Below, piece by piece: positions 1-7,906 of a stretch of 64,000 bases of DNA (the first letter of the stretch is position 1; every line of letters begins with the position of its first letter). The notes under the pieces were generated by a model. That model had not been told where the DNA came from and ran no database searches. It worked only from the letters and a program-made list of their open reading frames with translations. The position numbers and the translations under genes were made by a program. The DNA comes from Alphaproteobacteria bacterium LSUCC0719 (GTDB taxonomy: Bacteria; Pseudomonadota; Alphaproteobacteria; Puniceispirillales; Puniceispirillaceae), in assembly GCA_040839025.1 (NCBI GenBank), contig JBFPJN010000001.1, forward strand, positions 248,001 to 312,000. Reading direction: 5' to 3'.

Positions 1-812
1 GGGTTGCGCTTGTGCGGCATGGCTGACGAGCCCTTTTGCCCGGCAGAGAAAAACTCCTCCGCTTCGCGAAGCTCGGTCCGCTGAAGATGCCGGATTTCGG
101 TGGCAAGCCGTTCGACCGAACTTGCGATGACGCCAAGCGTGGCAAAGAACATTGCATGGCGGTCGCGCGGGATGACCTGAGTTGATACCGGTTCGGATGT
201 CAGGCCCAGCTTCCTGGCGACATGTTCCTCGACAGCCGGGTCAATATGCGCAAACGTGCCGACCGCCCCGGAAATCGCACAGGTGGCAATTTCGGCACGC
301 GCCGCTGTCAGCCTGGTACGGCAGCGGGCGAATTCGGCATAGAAGGTGGCAAGCTTGAGGCCGAAGGTTGTCGGTTCTGCATGGATGCCGTGGCTGCGTC
401 CGATTGTCGGTGTATAGCGATGTTCCTCGGCGCGCGTTCGAAGCGCCGCCAGAAGACGGTCCATTCCGGAAAGCAGCAGGTCGCTGGCGCGGGTCATTTG
501 GACGGCAAGCGTGGTGTCCAGGACGTCGGACGAGGTCATGCCCTGATGCACGAAGCGGGCTTCGTCGCCGACATGTTCGGCAAGGCTGGTCAGGAAGGCG
601 ATGACGTCATGCTTGGTTTCACGCTCGATCTCGTTGATTCGATCGATATCAAACCCGCCTCGGTCCCAGACGGCCTTGGCAGCCTCGCTGGGAATCATGC
701 CAAGTTCCGCCATCGCGTCACAGGCATGTGCCTCAATTTCGTACCAAATTTGAAATTTACTCTGTTCGGACCAGATGGAGGTCATTTCCGGTCGCGAATA
801 TCGGGGAATCAT
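1..812 (-). CDS. purB: Adenylosuccinate lyase, N-terminal part (C-terminus beyond window)
   Basis: Adenylosuccinate lyase makes AMP from adenylosuccinate and AICAR from SAICAR in cytosolic purine synthesis. About 270 residues are visible. The family landmarks are present in order: the start MIPRYSRPEMTSIW, TSSDVLDTTLA near residue 85, GRSHGIHAEPTTFGLK near residue 135, and the fumarase/aspartase superfamily signature SSAMPHKRN right at the window edge. The ATG at 812 has an AAAGGA element about 10 bases upstream. The gene leaves the window at base 1, so the C-terminal helices are not seen. It is divergent from the small gene at 942. Identification is very secure from the motifs; purF, purM and purN also occur in this window but in separate operons. 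Confidence 0.95.
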   Translation of the reverse strand, partial: MIPRYSRPEMTSIWSEQSKFQIWYEIEAHACDAMAELGMIPSEAAKAVWDRGGFDIDRINEIERETKHDVIAFLTSLAEHVGDEARFVHQGMTSSDVLDTTLAVQMTRASDLLLSGMDRLLAALRTRAEEHRYTPTIGRSHGIHAEPTTFGLKLATFYAEFARCRTRLTAARAEIATCAISGAVGTFAHIDPAVEEHVARKLGLTSEPVSTQVIPRDRHAMFFATLGVIASSVERLATEIRHLQRTELREAEEFFSAGQKGSSAMPHKRN

Positions 813-941
813 CGGGCTGTTTTCCTTTGCCACTGTCAGCGCGGTGGTTGTACCATCGGGCTGTTGAAAATACCAGTGCGTAACCCGCCAAAACGGGGTG
901 CGGCTGTTCTGAAAATTCGATCCGCAAGGAACCGCGAAGCA

Positions 942-1136
942 ATGTTCATCCGAAGGCTTGTCGTGAATGCCCTGTTGATGGCCGCCCGCAACCCGGCGGT
1001 GCAGAAAAAAGCCGGTGAAGCGGCCGGCAAGGCGCTTCAGCAGGCGCGTCCGAATCTGATGAAGGCCAGCCTGCGGGCGGGCCAGTTGACGCGCAAGGCA
1101 CGCGACAAGATCGCCGACATCACCGACCCGAAATAA
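942..1136 (+). CDS. Small basic protein of unknown function (64 aa)
   Basis: A 64-residue ORF starting MFIRRLVVNALLMAARNP and ending KARDKIADITDPK. It is alanine- and basic-residue-rich and predicted mostly helical, with a short hydrophobic stretch at residues 6-16 that is too weak for a clear membrane anchor. An AAGGA lies 11 bases before the ATG. The reading frame stays open far upstream, but that part is antisense to purB, so the internal ATG at 942 is taken as the start. It sits between purB and radC. Similar short proteins next to purB occur in other alphaproteobacteria as far as I recall, but I cannot name a family. Confidence 0.6.
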   Translation: MFIRRLVVNALLMAARNPAVQKKAGEAAGKALQQARPNLMKASLRAGQLTRKARDKIADITDPK

Positions 1137-1147
1137 CGCTGCTGTCT

Positions 1148-1198
1148 CGATATCGCCGGTGGCCCGATATCGATGGTGGCCCGATATCGATGGTGGTC
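1148..1198. repeat. Three tandem copies of a 17-bp unit
   Basis: Three head-to-tail 17-bp units (1148-1164, 1165-1181, 1182-1198) with consensus cgatatcgatggtggcc. The first differs from the second at two positions and the third at one. Each contains the palindrome CGATATCG. The array fills almost the whole gap between the stop of the small gene at 1136 and the radC stop at 1205. Confidence 0.85.
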
Positions 1199-1204
1199 GT
1201 CGGG

Positions 1205-1972
1205 TCAGAGAAGGCCAAGGCTCTTGAAGCTGACAACCTCGTGGCCGGCGACAACAAGATGGTCGTGAAGCGTAACCGTGACCAGTGCCAGCGCCGCGCG
1301 CAGCTCCACCGTCATATCGATGTCGGCCCGCGATGGCTCGGTCTCGCCACTTGGATGATTATGGACCAGAATCACCGCCTTTGCGTAATGCCGCAGTGCT
1401 GCCGCAACAACTTCGCGAACATAGACAGGCGTCTGGTCGATGGTGCCGGTCGACAGACGTTCCTCGGCGATCAGCCGGTTACGATTGTCCAGACACAGCA
1501 TCATGAAATGTTCGACATTCTCATGAGACAATCGTGTCACACAATAATGCTGAACTTCACTCCAGCTTGCCAGCACATGGCGATTGTGAATGTCGGAATG
1601 GCTGAGATGCAGCCCGGCAGCCTCGACGATTTTCAGCGCCGTCACCGACGCATCACCCATGCCGCGATGTTTGCGAAGTGTATCTGCCGGTGCCCGCAGC
1701 ACCGCTGAAAGCGACCCGAAGCTGGCCATCAATTCCTTGGCCAGCGGCTTGGAGTCTGTCCGGGTATTGCCGGCATAGAGCAGCATTTCAAGCAGCTCCA
1801 GATCGCTGAGGGCGACAGCCCCCTTGTCCAGAAGCTTGGCCCGCATACGGGCCCTGTGGCCGGACTGATAGCCCGATCTGCTATCAGCCTTGGTCGCCGT
1901 CTGGTGATCATCATCGTCTGAGCGGGGCTTTGCTGTGCGGGGTGATATGTCGGGCTGCCTGACCATGCCCAT
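1205..1972 (-). CDS. radC: RadC family JAMM-domain protein
   Basis: A 255-residue RadC-family protein. Residues about 40-125 carry the helix-hairpin-helix-containing N-terminal region (RMRAKLLDKG, LLEMLLYAG, HRGMGDASVTAL). The C-terminal JAB1/MPN (JAMM) domain has the metal-binding pattern HNHPSG with H204, H206 and D217 and the usual upstream glutamate region. RadC was once linked to DNA repair; its true biochemical role is unsettled. The N-terminus has about 35 polar residues more than typical RadC proteins, and no clear ribosome site marks the start at 1972, so a later start (GTG or ATG) is possible. It lies downstream of map on the same strand, separated by a hairpin at 1983-2021. Confidence 0.92.
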   Translation of the reverse strand: MGMVRQPDISPRTAKPRSDDDDHQTATKADSRSGYQSGHRARMRAKLLDKGAVALSDLELLEMLLYAGNTRTDSKPLAKELMASFGSLSAVLRAPADTLRKHRGMGDASVTALKIVEAAGLHLSHSDIHNRHVLASWSEVQHYCVTRLSHENVEHFMMLCLDNRNRLIAEERLSTGTIDQTPVYVREVVAAALRHYAKAVILVHNHPSGETEPSRADIDMTVELRAALALVTVTLHDHLVVAGHEVVSFKSLGLL

Positions 1973-1982
1973 AGGGATAATG

Positions 1983-2021
1983 CAAAATGGCTGAAGAAAG
2001 CGTTAACACGCTGCCATTTTG
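1983..2021. other. Long bulged stem-loop between map and radC
   Basis: Outer arms CAAAATGGC (1983-1991) and GCCATTTTG (2013-2021) pair perfectly over 9 bp. Directly inside the right arm an inner stem AGCGT (1999-2003) / ACGCT (2008-2012) closes a TAAC tetraloop, leaving a 7-base bulge on one side only. It sits after the map stop and just upstream of radC. It could be a terminator or attenuator for map, or a processing site; a classical U-run is missing. Confidence 0.55.
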
Positions 2022-2077
2022 ATTCGGTTTGCTGTCACTTGAAGTCTGGTCCGACGCTGGCCGTAAACCCTGCCGGT

Positions 2078-2866
2078 CTAGATATAGGGCGGTGCGGAAT
2101 ATCCTGCCGGGGACAGGGTAAAGATTTCCGGTTCACCGTCGGTGATCCCGATGGAATGTTCGAACTGCGCGGACAGGGATCTGTCGCGCGTCACCGCCGT
2201 CCAGCCATCCCCCAGAATCTTTGTCTCGGCGCGACCTGCATTGATCATCGGCTCGATGGTGAAAATCATGCCGGGTTCAAGCCTCATGCCGGCACCGGGG
2301 TTGCCGAAATGCAGGACAGTGGGGGCGCAGTGAAAGGTCTGCCCAAGACCGTGACCGGTAAAATCGCGCACCACGGAAAAGCGCTGCGCCTCGGCGTGTG
2401 ACTGAATGGCGTGACCGATGTCACCAAGTGTATTGCCGGGTCTGGCCACCTCGATGCCGCGCATCAGGCAGTCATGCGTCACCGACGTCAGAAGGCGGGC
2501 TTTGACTGATGGCTCGCCAACGAAATACATCCGCGATGTGTCGCCATACCAGCCGTCAAGAATCACCGTGACGTCGATATTCAGGATATCACCGTCGCGA
2601 ATCGTCTTTGGTCCCGGGATGCCGTGGCACACAACATGGTTCAGTGAAATGCATGTCGCTTTCGGAAAGCCCTTGTAATTCAGGGGTGCCGGAACCGCGC
2701 CATGCGCATTGATGTAATCGTGGCAGATGCGGTCCAGCTCCTCGGTCGTGATGCCTTGCTGCACATGCTGCGTGATCATGTCGAGGACCGACGCCGCCAA
2801 CCTGCCCGCCGCGCGCATGCCGGCAAAGCCGGTTTCGTCATGGAGAATTACAGGATCGGTACGCAT
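2078..2866 (-). CDS. map: Methionine aminopeptidase, type I
   Basis: Cytosolic metalloprotease that removes the initiator methionine. With the start at 2866 the protein has 262 residues, the normal type I length. The five metal ligands fall one residue after their E. coli positions: D98 (LNIDVT), D109 (WYGDTS), H172 (TGHGLG), E205 (TIEPM) and E236 (QFEHS), with H81 also kept. The start at 2866 is preceded by AAGGG with a 5-base gap; the frame stays open to 2935, but the extra residues are proline-rich and not family-like. radC follows downstream on the same strand. Confidence 0.97.
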   Translation of the reverse strand: MRTDPVILHDETGFAGMRAAGRLAASVLDMITQHVQQGITTEELDRICHDYINAHGAVPAPLNYKGFPKATCISLNHVVCHGIPGPKTIRDGDILNIDVTVILDGWYGDTSRMYFVGEPSVKARLLTSVTHDCLMRGIEVARPGNTLGDIGHAIQSHAEAQRFSVVRDFTGHGLGQTFHCAPTVLHFGNPGAGMRLEPGMIFTIEPMINAGRAETKILGDGWTAVTRDRSLSAQFEHSIGITDGEPEIFTLSPAGYSAPPYI

Positions 2867-3052
2867 GGCTGCCCTTGGTCTGGGTGGAGGTTGCGCCGAT
2901 ACCACTAATCGCAAATCGGCAGTTTGCCAAGCCACTTAGGCCATTCCTGCCTGTGTCGGCAGCTGTGATTTGTGCTGCGGACTTGACCGACGTCAGAAAG
3001 AGTCTATTTCCCTTGTCAGGTAATTTCCAGTGATGTTCATAAGGACCAAGGC

Positions 3053-3823
3053 ATGGCCAACCCAACAGCCGCAATTATCGTGATCGGCGATGAAATCCTC
3101 TCCGGTCGTACCAAGGACAAGAATATCGGGTGGCTTGCCGAACAGCTTGGTTCGCAGGGCATCATGCTTCGCGAGGCGCGGGTAATCCCCGATGTGCGCG
3201 AGACCATCATCGAAACCGTAAAGACGCTGTCGGCGGCTTATGACCTGGTGTTCACGAGTGGCGGCATCGGGCCGACGCATGATGACATCACCACCGAATG
3301 TATTGCTGCCGCCTTTGATCGCAGGGTGATTCGCCACAAAGAGGCAGAAGCGCGGCTGATTGCGCATTATGAAGGCACGGACATCGAGTTCAACGCGGCG
3401 CGCCAGAAGATGGCCGATATCCCCGAGGGGGCCGATCTGATCGACAATCCGCTCAGCGCCGCGCCAGGGTTCATTCTCGGCAATGTGCATGTCTTTGCCG
3501 GCGTGCCGTCAATCCTGCAGGCGATGTTTGAAGGGTTGCGTGACCGGCTTCCCGGCGGTGTCGCGATGACCCGTCTGACCGTGCAATGCGCGATCGGCGA
3601 GGGCACCATCGCCACCATCATGGAAACCGTTCAGGCAGCGCATGAAGGTGTCAGCATCGGCAGCTATCCGTGGTTCAAGCCGGGCCAGTTCGGCACTGCC
3701 GTGGTTGTGAGCGGTCTTGACCCGCAGGTCACCATGGCGGCTGCCGAAGCGCTTGCCGTCGGGGTGCGCGGTCTGGGTGCCACTGCCGATATCATGCCGC
3801 TCGGCGAGGATGGCAGGGACTAG
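3053..3823 (+). CDS. CinA N-terminal-like molybdopterin-binding protein
   Basis: A 256-residue protein with the MoCF-biosynthesis/CinA N-terminal fold: IIVIGDEILSGRTKDKN at the start, FTSGGIGPTHDDIT near residues 67-80, and GVPSILQAMFEG near 150. It is the stand-alone alphaproteobacterial form: it has the molybdopterin-binding domain and a trailing segment but not the C-terminal CinA nicotinamide-nucleotide amidase domain. The substrate is unknown; nucleotide-metabolite repair is possible. AAGGACC lies just upstream of the ATG. It ends 9 bases from the convergent rhomboid gene. Confidence 0.88.
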   Translation: MANPTAAIIVIGDEILSGRTKDKNIGWLAEQLGSQGIMLREARVIPDVRETIIETVKTLSAAYDLVFTSGGIGPTHDDITTECIAAAFDRRVIRHKEAEARLIAHYEGTDIEFNAARQKMADIPEGADLIDNPLSAAPGFILGNVHVFAGVPSILQAMFEGLRDRLPGGVAMTRLTVQCAIGEGTIATIMETVQAAHEGVSIGSYPWFKPGQFGTAVVVSGLDPQVTMAAAEALAVGVRGLGATADIMPLGEDGRD

Positions 3824-3832
3824 TCGTGCTAC

Positions 3833-4792
3833 CTAGTCCTGGCGCCTGAACCCCGGCACCGATCCACGCCCCCTGCCACCTGTGCGCTGATGCGGCTTGT
3901 GGGACGCATCGCGGCTGTCCTGCCAAGGTGACGCGGTGTTATCGTCCTGCCGTTTGGCTGCCGGCTGATTTTCATGGCGAACAACAACGCGCGACCGCAG
4001 CGGATCGTTGGCGCGGCGACCATAGCGGTATTTTGCTTCCTGTTTGATTTCGGCAAAGGGGATCGGGCGTGCTGACCAGTGATCAGGTGGTGTGTCATTG
4101 GCGCCAAACAGCGGCACATCGGACCGTTTGAAGAACGGGATCAGCGCCATGCCAGCCAGAAATCCACCGATATGCGCAAAATAGGCGACCCCGCCATCAT
4201 CTCCCGACAAGGCGTTGGGTGCGGCGACGAACTGCCCGCCGATCCAGACGCCAAGAACAACCCAGGCTGGCAGATTGATGAACCTGACAAAAATGAGAAT
4301 CAGCAGGAAGGTACGAATGGCTGCGCGTGGATGCAGGATAAGATAGGCGCCGAGAATGCCGGCAATGCCACCCGAAGCGCCAACCATCGGAATGCGCGAT
4401 GAGGGACCGATCATGAACTGGGCCAGTGCCGCCGCCACGCCGCACAGGAGATAGAAGAGGATAAAGCGCCAGGGCCCCATGGAATCCTCGACATTGTCAC
4501 CGAAAATCCACAGATACAGCATGTTACCGCCAATATGCATCCATCCGCCATGAAGGAACATCGCCGAGATCATGGTTGCCCAGGCCGGCAGGACGGCAAT
4601 TTCGGGAGGCAATGTCGCGGCCCCACTGGCATTGGCCGGGATGAAGCCATACTGGAAAAAGGCCAGCCGTTCGGCCTGTGGCGGCAATGATTGCTGCCAC
4701 ATGAAGACCAGAACGCAGGCCGCGATGATGATCCACGCCACCCAGGGCGTGCGCTGTGACGGATTGTCGTCAAACAACGGAAAGAAGAACAT
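3833..4792 (-). CDS. Rhomboid family intramembrane serine protease
   Basis: A 319-residue polytopic membrane protein with about six membrane segments between residues 15 and 220. The rhomboid catalytic pair is visible: S140 in GASGG and H207 in FAHIGG, plus the HGGWMHIGGN loop at 81-90 that supplies the oxyanion-side residues. It should cleave transmembrane substrates within the inner membrane. After the last membrane segment there is a hydrophilic, basic cytosolic tail of about 95 residues (residues 225-319) rich in Arg, Asp and Gly that has no recognisable domain. Substrate not known. Confidence 0.93.
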   Translation of the reverse strand: MFFFPLFDDNPSQRTPWVAWIIIAACVLVFMWQQSLPPQAERLAFFQYGFIPANASGAATLPPEIAVLPAWATMISAMFLHGGWMHIGGNMLYLWIFGDNVEDSMGPWRFILFYLLCGVAAALAQFMIGPSSRIPMVGASGGIAGILGAYLILHPRAAIRTFLLILIFVRFINLPAWVVLGVWIGGQFVAAPNALSGDDGGVAYFAHIGGFLAGMALIPFFKRSDVPLFGANDTPPDHWSARPIPFAEIKQEAKYRYGRRANDPLRSRVVVRHENQPAAKRQDDNTASPWQDSRDASHKPHQRTGGRGRGSVPGFRRQD

Positions 4793-4921
4793 GTCCGGCC
4801 TTTCTGCCTGTCTCTGGTCCCGGTCCGATGGGGCGCTGCATGACTCGACCGCTGGCGGTTTGTCAGGCTAGGGTCAAGATAGGCCATTGGCCACCAATCT
4901 GCCACTTTTGCAGTGAATGCT

Positions 4922-6136
4922 ATGACCATGAACCCGTTACACAGATCGCCGTCCGGCCCCCGCCACAGATTCAGCTATCTGGCTGTCTGTACAGTTTTCG
5001 TCGCCTTCATGATGTGTGTGATGCTGCCGCAGGTCGGTGTCGCGCGCACAATGCTGCAAATCGGCGATGGCATGACGCTGTCATTTGCAGACGGTGATAT
5101 CGATGTCCGCAGCGGGTCCGGTGAACTTCATGATATCGAAGTCAGCGAGAACGGTGTCGTGATGCTGACAGCTGACTATCTGAATATCGATGCTGACGGT
5201 GTCGCCGGTGGGGATGACTGGTTCATCAACGAATTGCTGATGACGAATGCTCTGGTGCCCGAATCTGGGCTGTTCATCAACCGGGTCGAGATGCGCGATA
5301 TATCTGCCGGTGCGATCGACCATGACTCCCTGCAAGGCTCGCAGCCTTTTCTGACCGACCCTCCGGTAACCGAACAAAGCCTCATCAGAATGACCAATCT
5401 CAGCCTGCAGGCCGAGAATGCGCTTATTTCGGTGGACGAGATCAGCAGCCTGCCGGTCCGTCTTGCCGAAACAGCGCAGGGCAGGGTGTTCGTCACCGAG
5501 GGCGGGCTGGCTGTGAAGGGCATGACCGTGATGCCGCTTGACCAGGTTCGCGGTGAGAATCCGCTGGTCGACAAGCTTGCAGATCGGGGCATGAATTCGA
5601 TGAGCCTGGATTTTGTTGTCATGGCCAGCATCGATATGTCGGCAACCGGCATGTTGGTCGGGTATGAATTCCTCTCGGATATCCAGGATCTGGCGACCAT
5701 CGAGTTTGCTGTGCGATTCGCCATTGATGATGATGTTTTTGAACGTCTGGTGCCGCTTCTTGCGTCACCTGATGACAATCCGGCCGCGCTGATCGGCCTG
5801 TCCGGCGCCATCGCTCTGGAAAGTGGGCGTCTGGTGATCGAGGATTCCGGGCTTGGCGATATTATCTTTGCCGTAGCGGCCGAGGAGGAAGGGGTCAGCG
5901 AAGCCGAGTTTCGCAGCATGACGAGGATGTCGGCGGCTGCCGGCGTCGGCTCCACCTTTCCAGAACATGTGTCCCGGCTGTTGCCACCGATAGAGGCGAT
6001 GCTGAAGCAGGGGGGCAGGCTGACGGTCACCGCCACACCGGACACACCCGTGCCGTTGTCGAGTGCCATCGGCTTTGCGATGCTTCCCGATCTTGCCATT
6101 GACCAGCTGGGAATTGTGCTGTCTCACCAGCCGTGA
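4922..6136 (+). CDS. Exported protein of unknown function
   Basis: About 404 residues. A hydrophobic segment at residues 18-40 (SYLAVCTVFVAFMMCVML) followed by QVGVARTM looks like a signal peptide or N-terminal anchor. The rest is acidic, has no cysteine, and is made of alternating short beta-type repeats with many Asp/Gly/Ser turns, for example DGDIDVRSGSGELHDIEVS, which resembles the beta-rich lipid-transfer or AsmA-like style rather than an enzyme. The frame opens at a GTG at 4913; the ATG at 4922 is preferred, though neither has a good ribosome site. I do not recognise a family. A tRNA-Leu follows on the opposite strand. Confidence 0.75.
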   Translation: MTMNPLHRSPSGPRHRFSYLAVCTVFVAFMMCVMLPQVGVARTMLQIGDGMTLSFADGDIDVRSGSGELHDIEVSENGVVMLTADYLNIDADGVAGGDDWFINELLMTNALVPESGLFINRVEMRDISAGAIDHDSLQGSQPFLTDPPVTEQSLIRMTNLSLQAENALISVDEISSLPVRLAETAQGRVFVTEGGLAVKGMTVMPLDQVRGENPLVDKLADRGMNSMSLDFVVMASIDMSATGMLVGYEFLSDIQDLATIEFAVRFAIDDDVFERLVPLLASPDDNPAALIGLSGAIALESGRLVIEDSGLGDIIFAVAAEEEGVSEAEFRSMTRMSAAAGVGSTFPEHVSRLLPPIEAMLKQGGRLTVTATPDTPVPLSSAIGFAMLPDLAIDQLGIVLSHQP

Positions 6137-6185
6137 TGCACCCCGATCACGCCTGCCATCGATCTCGCTTGTGCCGGTCTGACGA

Positions 6186-6271
6186 TGGTGCGGGCGGGGG
6201 GACTCGAACCCCCACGACCCAGGGTCTCTGGATTTTAAGTCCAGTGCGTCTACCAATTCCGCCACGCCCGC
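6186..6271 (-). tRNA. tRNA-Leu(TAA)
   Basis: The minus strand folds into a complete tRNA with acceptor GCGGGCG (6271-6265) pairing with CGCCCGC before the discriminator A and an encoded CCA (6188-6186). The D-loop has GAATTGGTAGACGC, the anticodon loop is CTTAAAA giving anticodon TAA, there is the long variable arm expected of a leucine tRNA, and the T arm reads GGGGGTTCGAGTCCCCC. All stems pair. Confidence 0.97.
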
Positions 6272-6447
6272 ACATTCAGGCCGGGTGTATCACAGACCGG
6301 CAGGTCTGCCTACTGCCCAGCACCGCTGGTGGCGCTGGCGCGTGACTGATTCTTCTGTCTATGCAGCCCTTGCATCGGACGGTGAATTGGCTGAGGATTC
6401 GGGCAGAGGAAACCCGGAGAGTGGCCAGAGCGCAGCCGGAGGGGGGA

Positions 6448-6678
6448 ATGCAGAAACTGACATGCGACGAATGCGGTGCCCAGTTCAATTGTGGCGCTCC
6501 GCCGGGCAAGGATCACTGCTGGTGCATGGCGCTGCCCAATCTTCGTGAAAACTTTGATTTGGCGGGAAAATGCGTTTGTCCTGATTGCCTGACCATGGGC
6601 AAGGCCAAAGCCATGATCCGGGCCCGCAAGGAACGCCGCAGACAGCGGCGCGAGTCAGCTGTCAGGATCAACCGCTAG
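6448..6678 (+). CDS. Cysteine-rich CWC family protein
   Basis: A 76-residue protein starting MQKLTCDECGAQFNC. It has the Cys-rich CWC pattern: C6-x2-C9, C15, the C24-W-C26 triplet, then C42, C44 and C47 in KCVCPDC, and a basic C-terminal tail (RKERRRQRRE). The spacing suggests a small zinc-binding protein. The frame is open from 6361, but the ATG at 6448 follows a strong GGAGGGGGGA site, so it is taken as the start. Function of this family is unknown; some members accompany deacetylase-like or iron-related genes, which are not seen here. Confidence 0.85.
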   Translation: MQKLTCDECGAQFNCGAPPGKDHCWCMALPNLRENFDLAGKCVCPDCLTMGKAKAMIRARKERRRQRRESAVRINR

Positions 6679-6695
6679 ACACCGGCTTTCAGTCT

Positions 6696-6723
6696 TTGGC
6701 CAAGAGTTAAATTTCAGTATATT
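6696..6723 (+). promoter_or_regulatory. Candidate sigma70 promoter
   Basis: TTGGCC (6696-6701), 16-base spacer, TATATT (6718-6723), about 30 bases before the start of the gene at 6755. Pattern match only. Confidence 0.5.
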
Positions 6724-6754
6724 AGGTCCAATTCATGTTTAATGGAGAGGCCTG

Positions 6755-7096
6755 ATGGCGCAAAGCCGCAATGTGAAGATTCGTGACCTCCGGAAACGCA
6801 GCAAAGCAAAGCTGGTTCGCGTGAATGATCAGCTGAATGCAATCGCCTGGGACATGTCCGAGCGGAACGAATCGGTGAATGACGTCAACACAATGCGTGC
6901 TGTGGCTGTCCTTGATGATGCGCTGAGTCTGATCCAGCGTGCCGGTGCGTTGCTGAATTCGGTCCATGTTGAACCCGACCCGACGACGGCGGATGATGCC
7001 GGCCCGCGTGGGTTTGTCGGTGGCCGTGGCGACAGGAAATCCGACGCTGCCCGAGGCAAGGGGGCGATTTCACGTTCGGTCAGCAATGTGAATTGA
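6755..7096 (+). CDS. Small soluble protein of unknown function (113 aa)
   Basis: A 113-residue basic protein. The first about 70 residues look helical (KIRDLRKRSKAKLVRVNDQLN, then TMRAVAVLDDALSLIQRAGALL), possibly a short helical hairpin. The last 40 residues are Gly/Arg/Asp-rich and probably disordered. GGAGAGG sits 6 bases before the ATG, and a TTGGCC/TATATT promoter lies just upstream, so it is likely a single-gene unit. No family recognised, no signal peptide and no cysteines. Confidence 0.7.
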   Translation: MAQSRNVKIRDLRKRSKAKLVRVNDQLNAIAWDMSERNESVNDVNTMRAVAVLDDALSLIQRAGALLNSVHVEPDPTTADDAGPRGFVGGRGDRKSDAARGKGAISRSVSNVN

Positions 7097-7123
7097 CGGC
7101 ATTGGGATGACCGTCAGGCCTGA

Positions 7124-7756
7124 CTAGCTGTCCCCGCCGAGAAGGCGAAATTTTTTCAAGAACATCTCCGCCGCCTGATCGGGCGGCACCGGACGCAGCT
7201 TCATGTTTGTGGGGGTGCCGCGTGGCCGACGCAGGATTTTGGCAGCTTCGGTCTCGCTGAAACCTGCAAGCTGGGTTGCTTCCATCCAGGCTGCCATCCT
7301 GTCGGCACGCTTGATTGCGCGGGTGATGGTATCGGGGAGTGCCGCCGGCAGACCAAACCGGATATGAATGGCGGCTTCAAGGCGTGCCTCGATATCCTGA
7401 TAGATTCCGCTCAGCGCGTATTTGAACGGGGTGATCATGTCGCCAATAACATATTCAGGCGCGTCGTGAAGAAGTGCCGCAAGACGCCAGCGACGATCAA
7501 GCTTTGGCGCGTTGCGCGAAACCAGCCTTTCAACAATAATCGAATGCTGGGCGACCGACAGCGGGTAGGCCCCCCTGGTCTGGCCGTTCCATCTGCTGAC
7601 ACGCGCCAGACCGTGCGCGATGTCGATGATCTCGATGTCGATTGGCGAAGGGTCGAGCAGATCCAGACGTCGACCGCTCAGCATACGCTGCCAGGCGCGA
7701 CCATTTTGCGGTGATTTACGGGGGGCACGGTGGTGTGATGTGCCCGGCGATTTCAT
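7124..7756 (-). CDS. HD-domain phosphohydrolase (YfbR-like)
   Basis: A 210-residue HD-superfamily hydrolase. Metal ligands are visible as H71 (SVAQHS), H97-D98 (LLHDAPE) and D152 (KRADRMAAW), with the alphaproteobacterial opening NGRAWQRMLSGRRLDLLDPS. The likely activity is on nucleotides or related phosphoesters, as in YfbR 5'-deoxynucleotidases, but the substrate is not shown. The ATG at 7756 follows AAGGACACC and is used as the start; the frame can be opened further to a TTG at 7813. A protein-like stretch in the -1 frame just upstream (7716-7829) suggests the true N-terminus has been separated by a frameshift; see the separate entry. Confidence 0.85.
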   Translation of the reverse strand: MKSPGTSHHRAPRKSPQNGRAWQRMLSGRRLDLLDPSPIDIEIIDIAHGLARVSRWNGQTRGAYPLSVAQHSIIVERLVSRNAPKLDRRWRLAALLHDAPEYVIGDMITPFKYALSGIYQDIEARLEAAIHIRFGLPAALPDTITRAIKRADRMAAWMEATQLAGFSETEAAKILRRPRGTPTNMKLRPVPPDQAAEMFLKKFRLLGGDS

Positions 7757-7829
7757 AGGTGTCCTTGATACCGGCATGCCAGCATCCTGCCCTATACAGA
7801 CGCACAGCTTCAAGAGCGGGACGTGACAT
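7716..7829 (-). other. Probable frameshifted N-terminus of the HD hydrolase gene
   Basis: A 37-residue reading frame starting MSRPALEAVRLYRAGCWHAG, with AAGG 7 bases upstream of its ATG, runs into the HD hydrolase gene in another frame and stops right after a run of six G (7720-7725, C on the coding strand). Removing one base in that run would join it in frame to the RKSPQNGRAWQRML segment of the hydrolase, giving about 234 residues. Its composition (Trp, Tyr, His, Cys) looks like real protein. It may be a real frameshift, a sequencing error or slippage. Confidence 0.5.
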
Positions 7830-7906
7830 GAACTTGCCTTTTATTCGTGGTGATGTATTGATCGGGCACGATATGTCCATGAACAGGGATACAGAACAGG
7901 CAGTTA

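Noticed and set aside
222-941. Long plus-strand open frame leading into the small gene at 942
   Set aside because: It is antisense to the strongly supported purB; only the last 64 codons lie outside purB and have their own ribosome site.
5765-6265. Minus-strand ORF of 166 codons starting MAELVDALDLKSRDPG
   Set aside because: Its first 25 or so codons are the translated tRNA-Leu gene, a well-known false protein, and the rest is antisense to the exported-protein gene.
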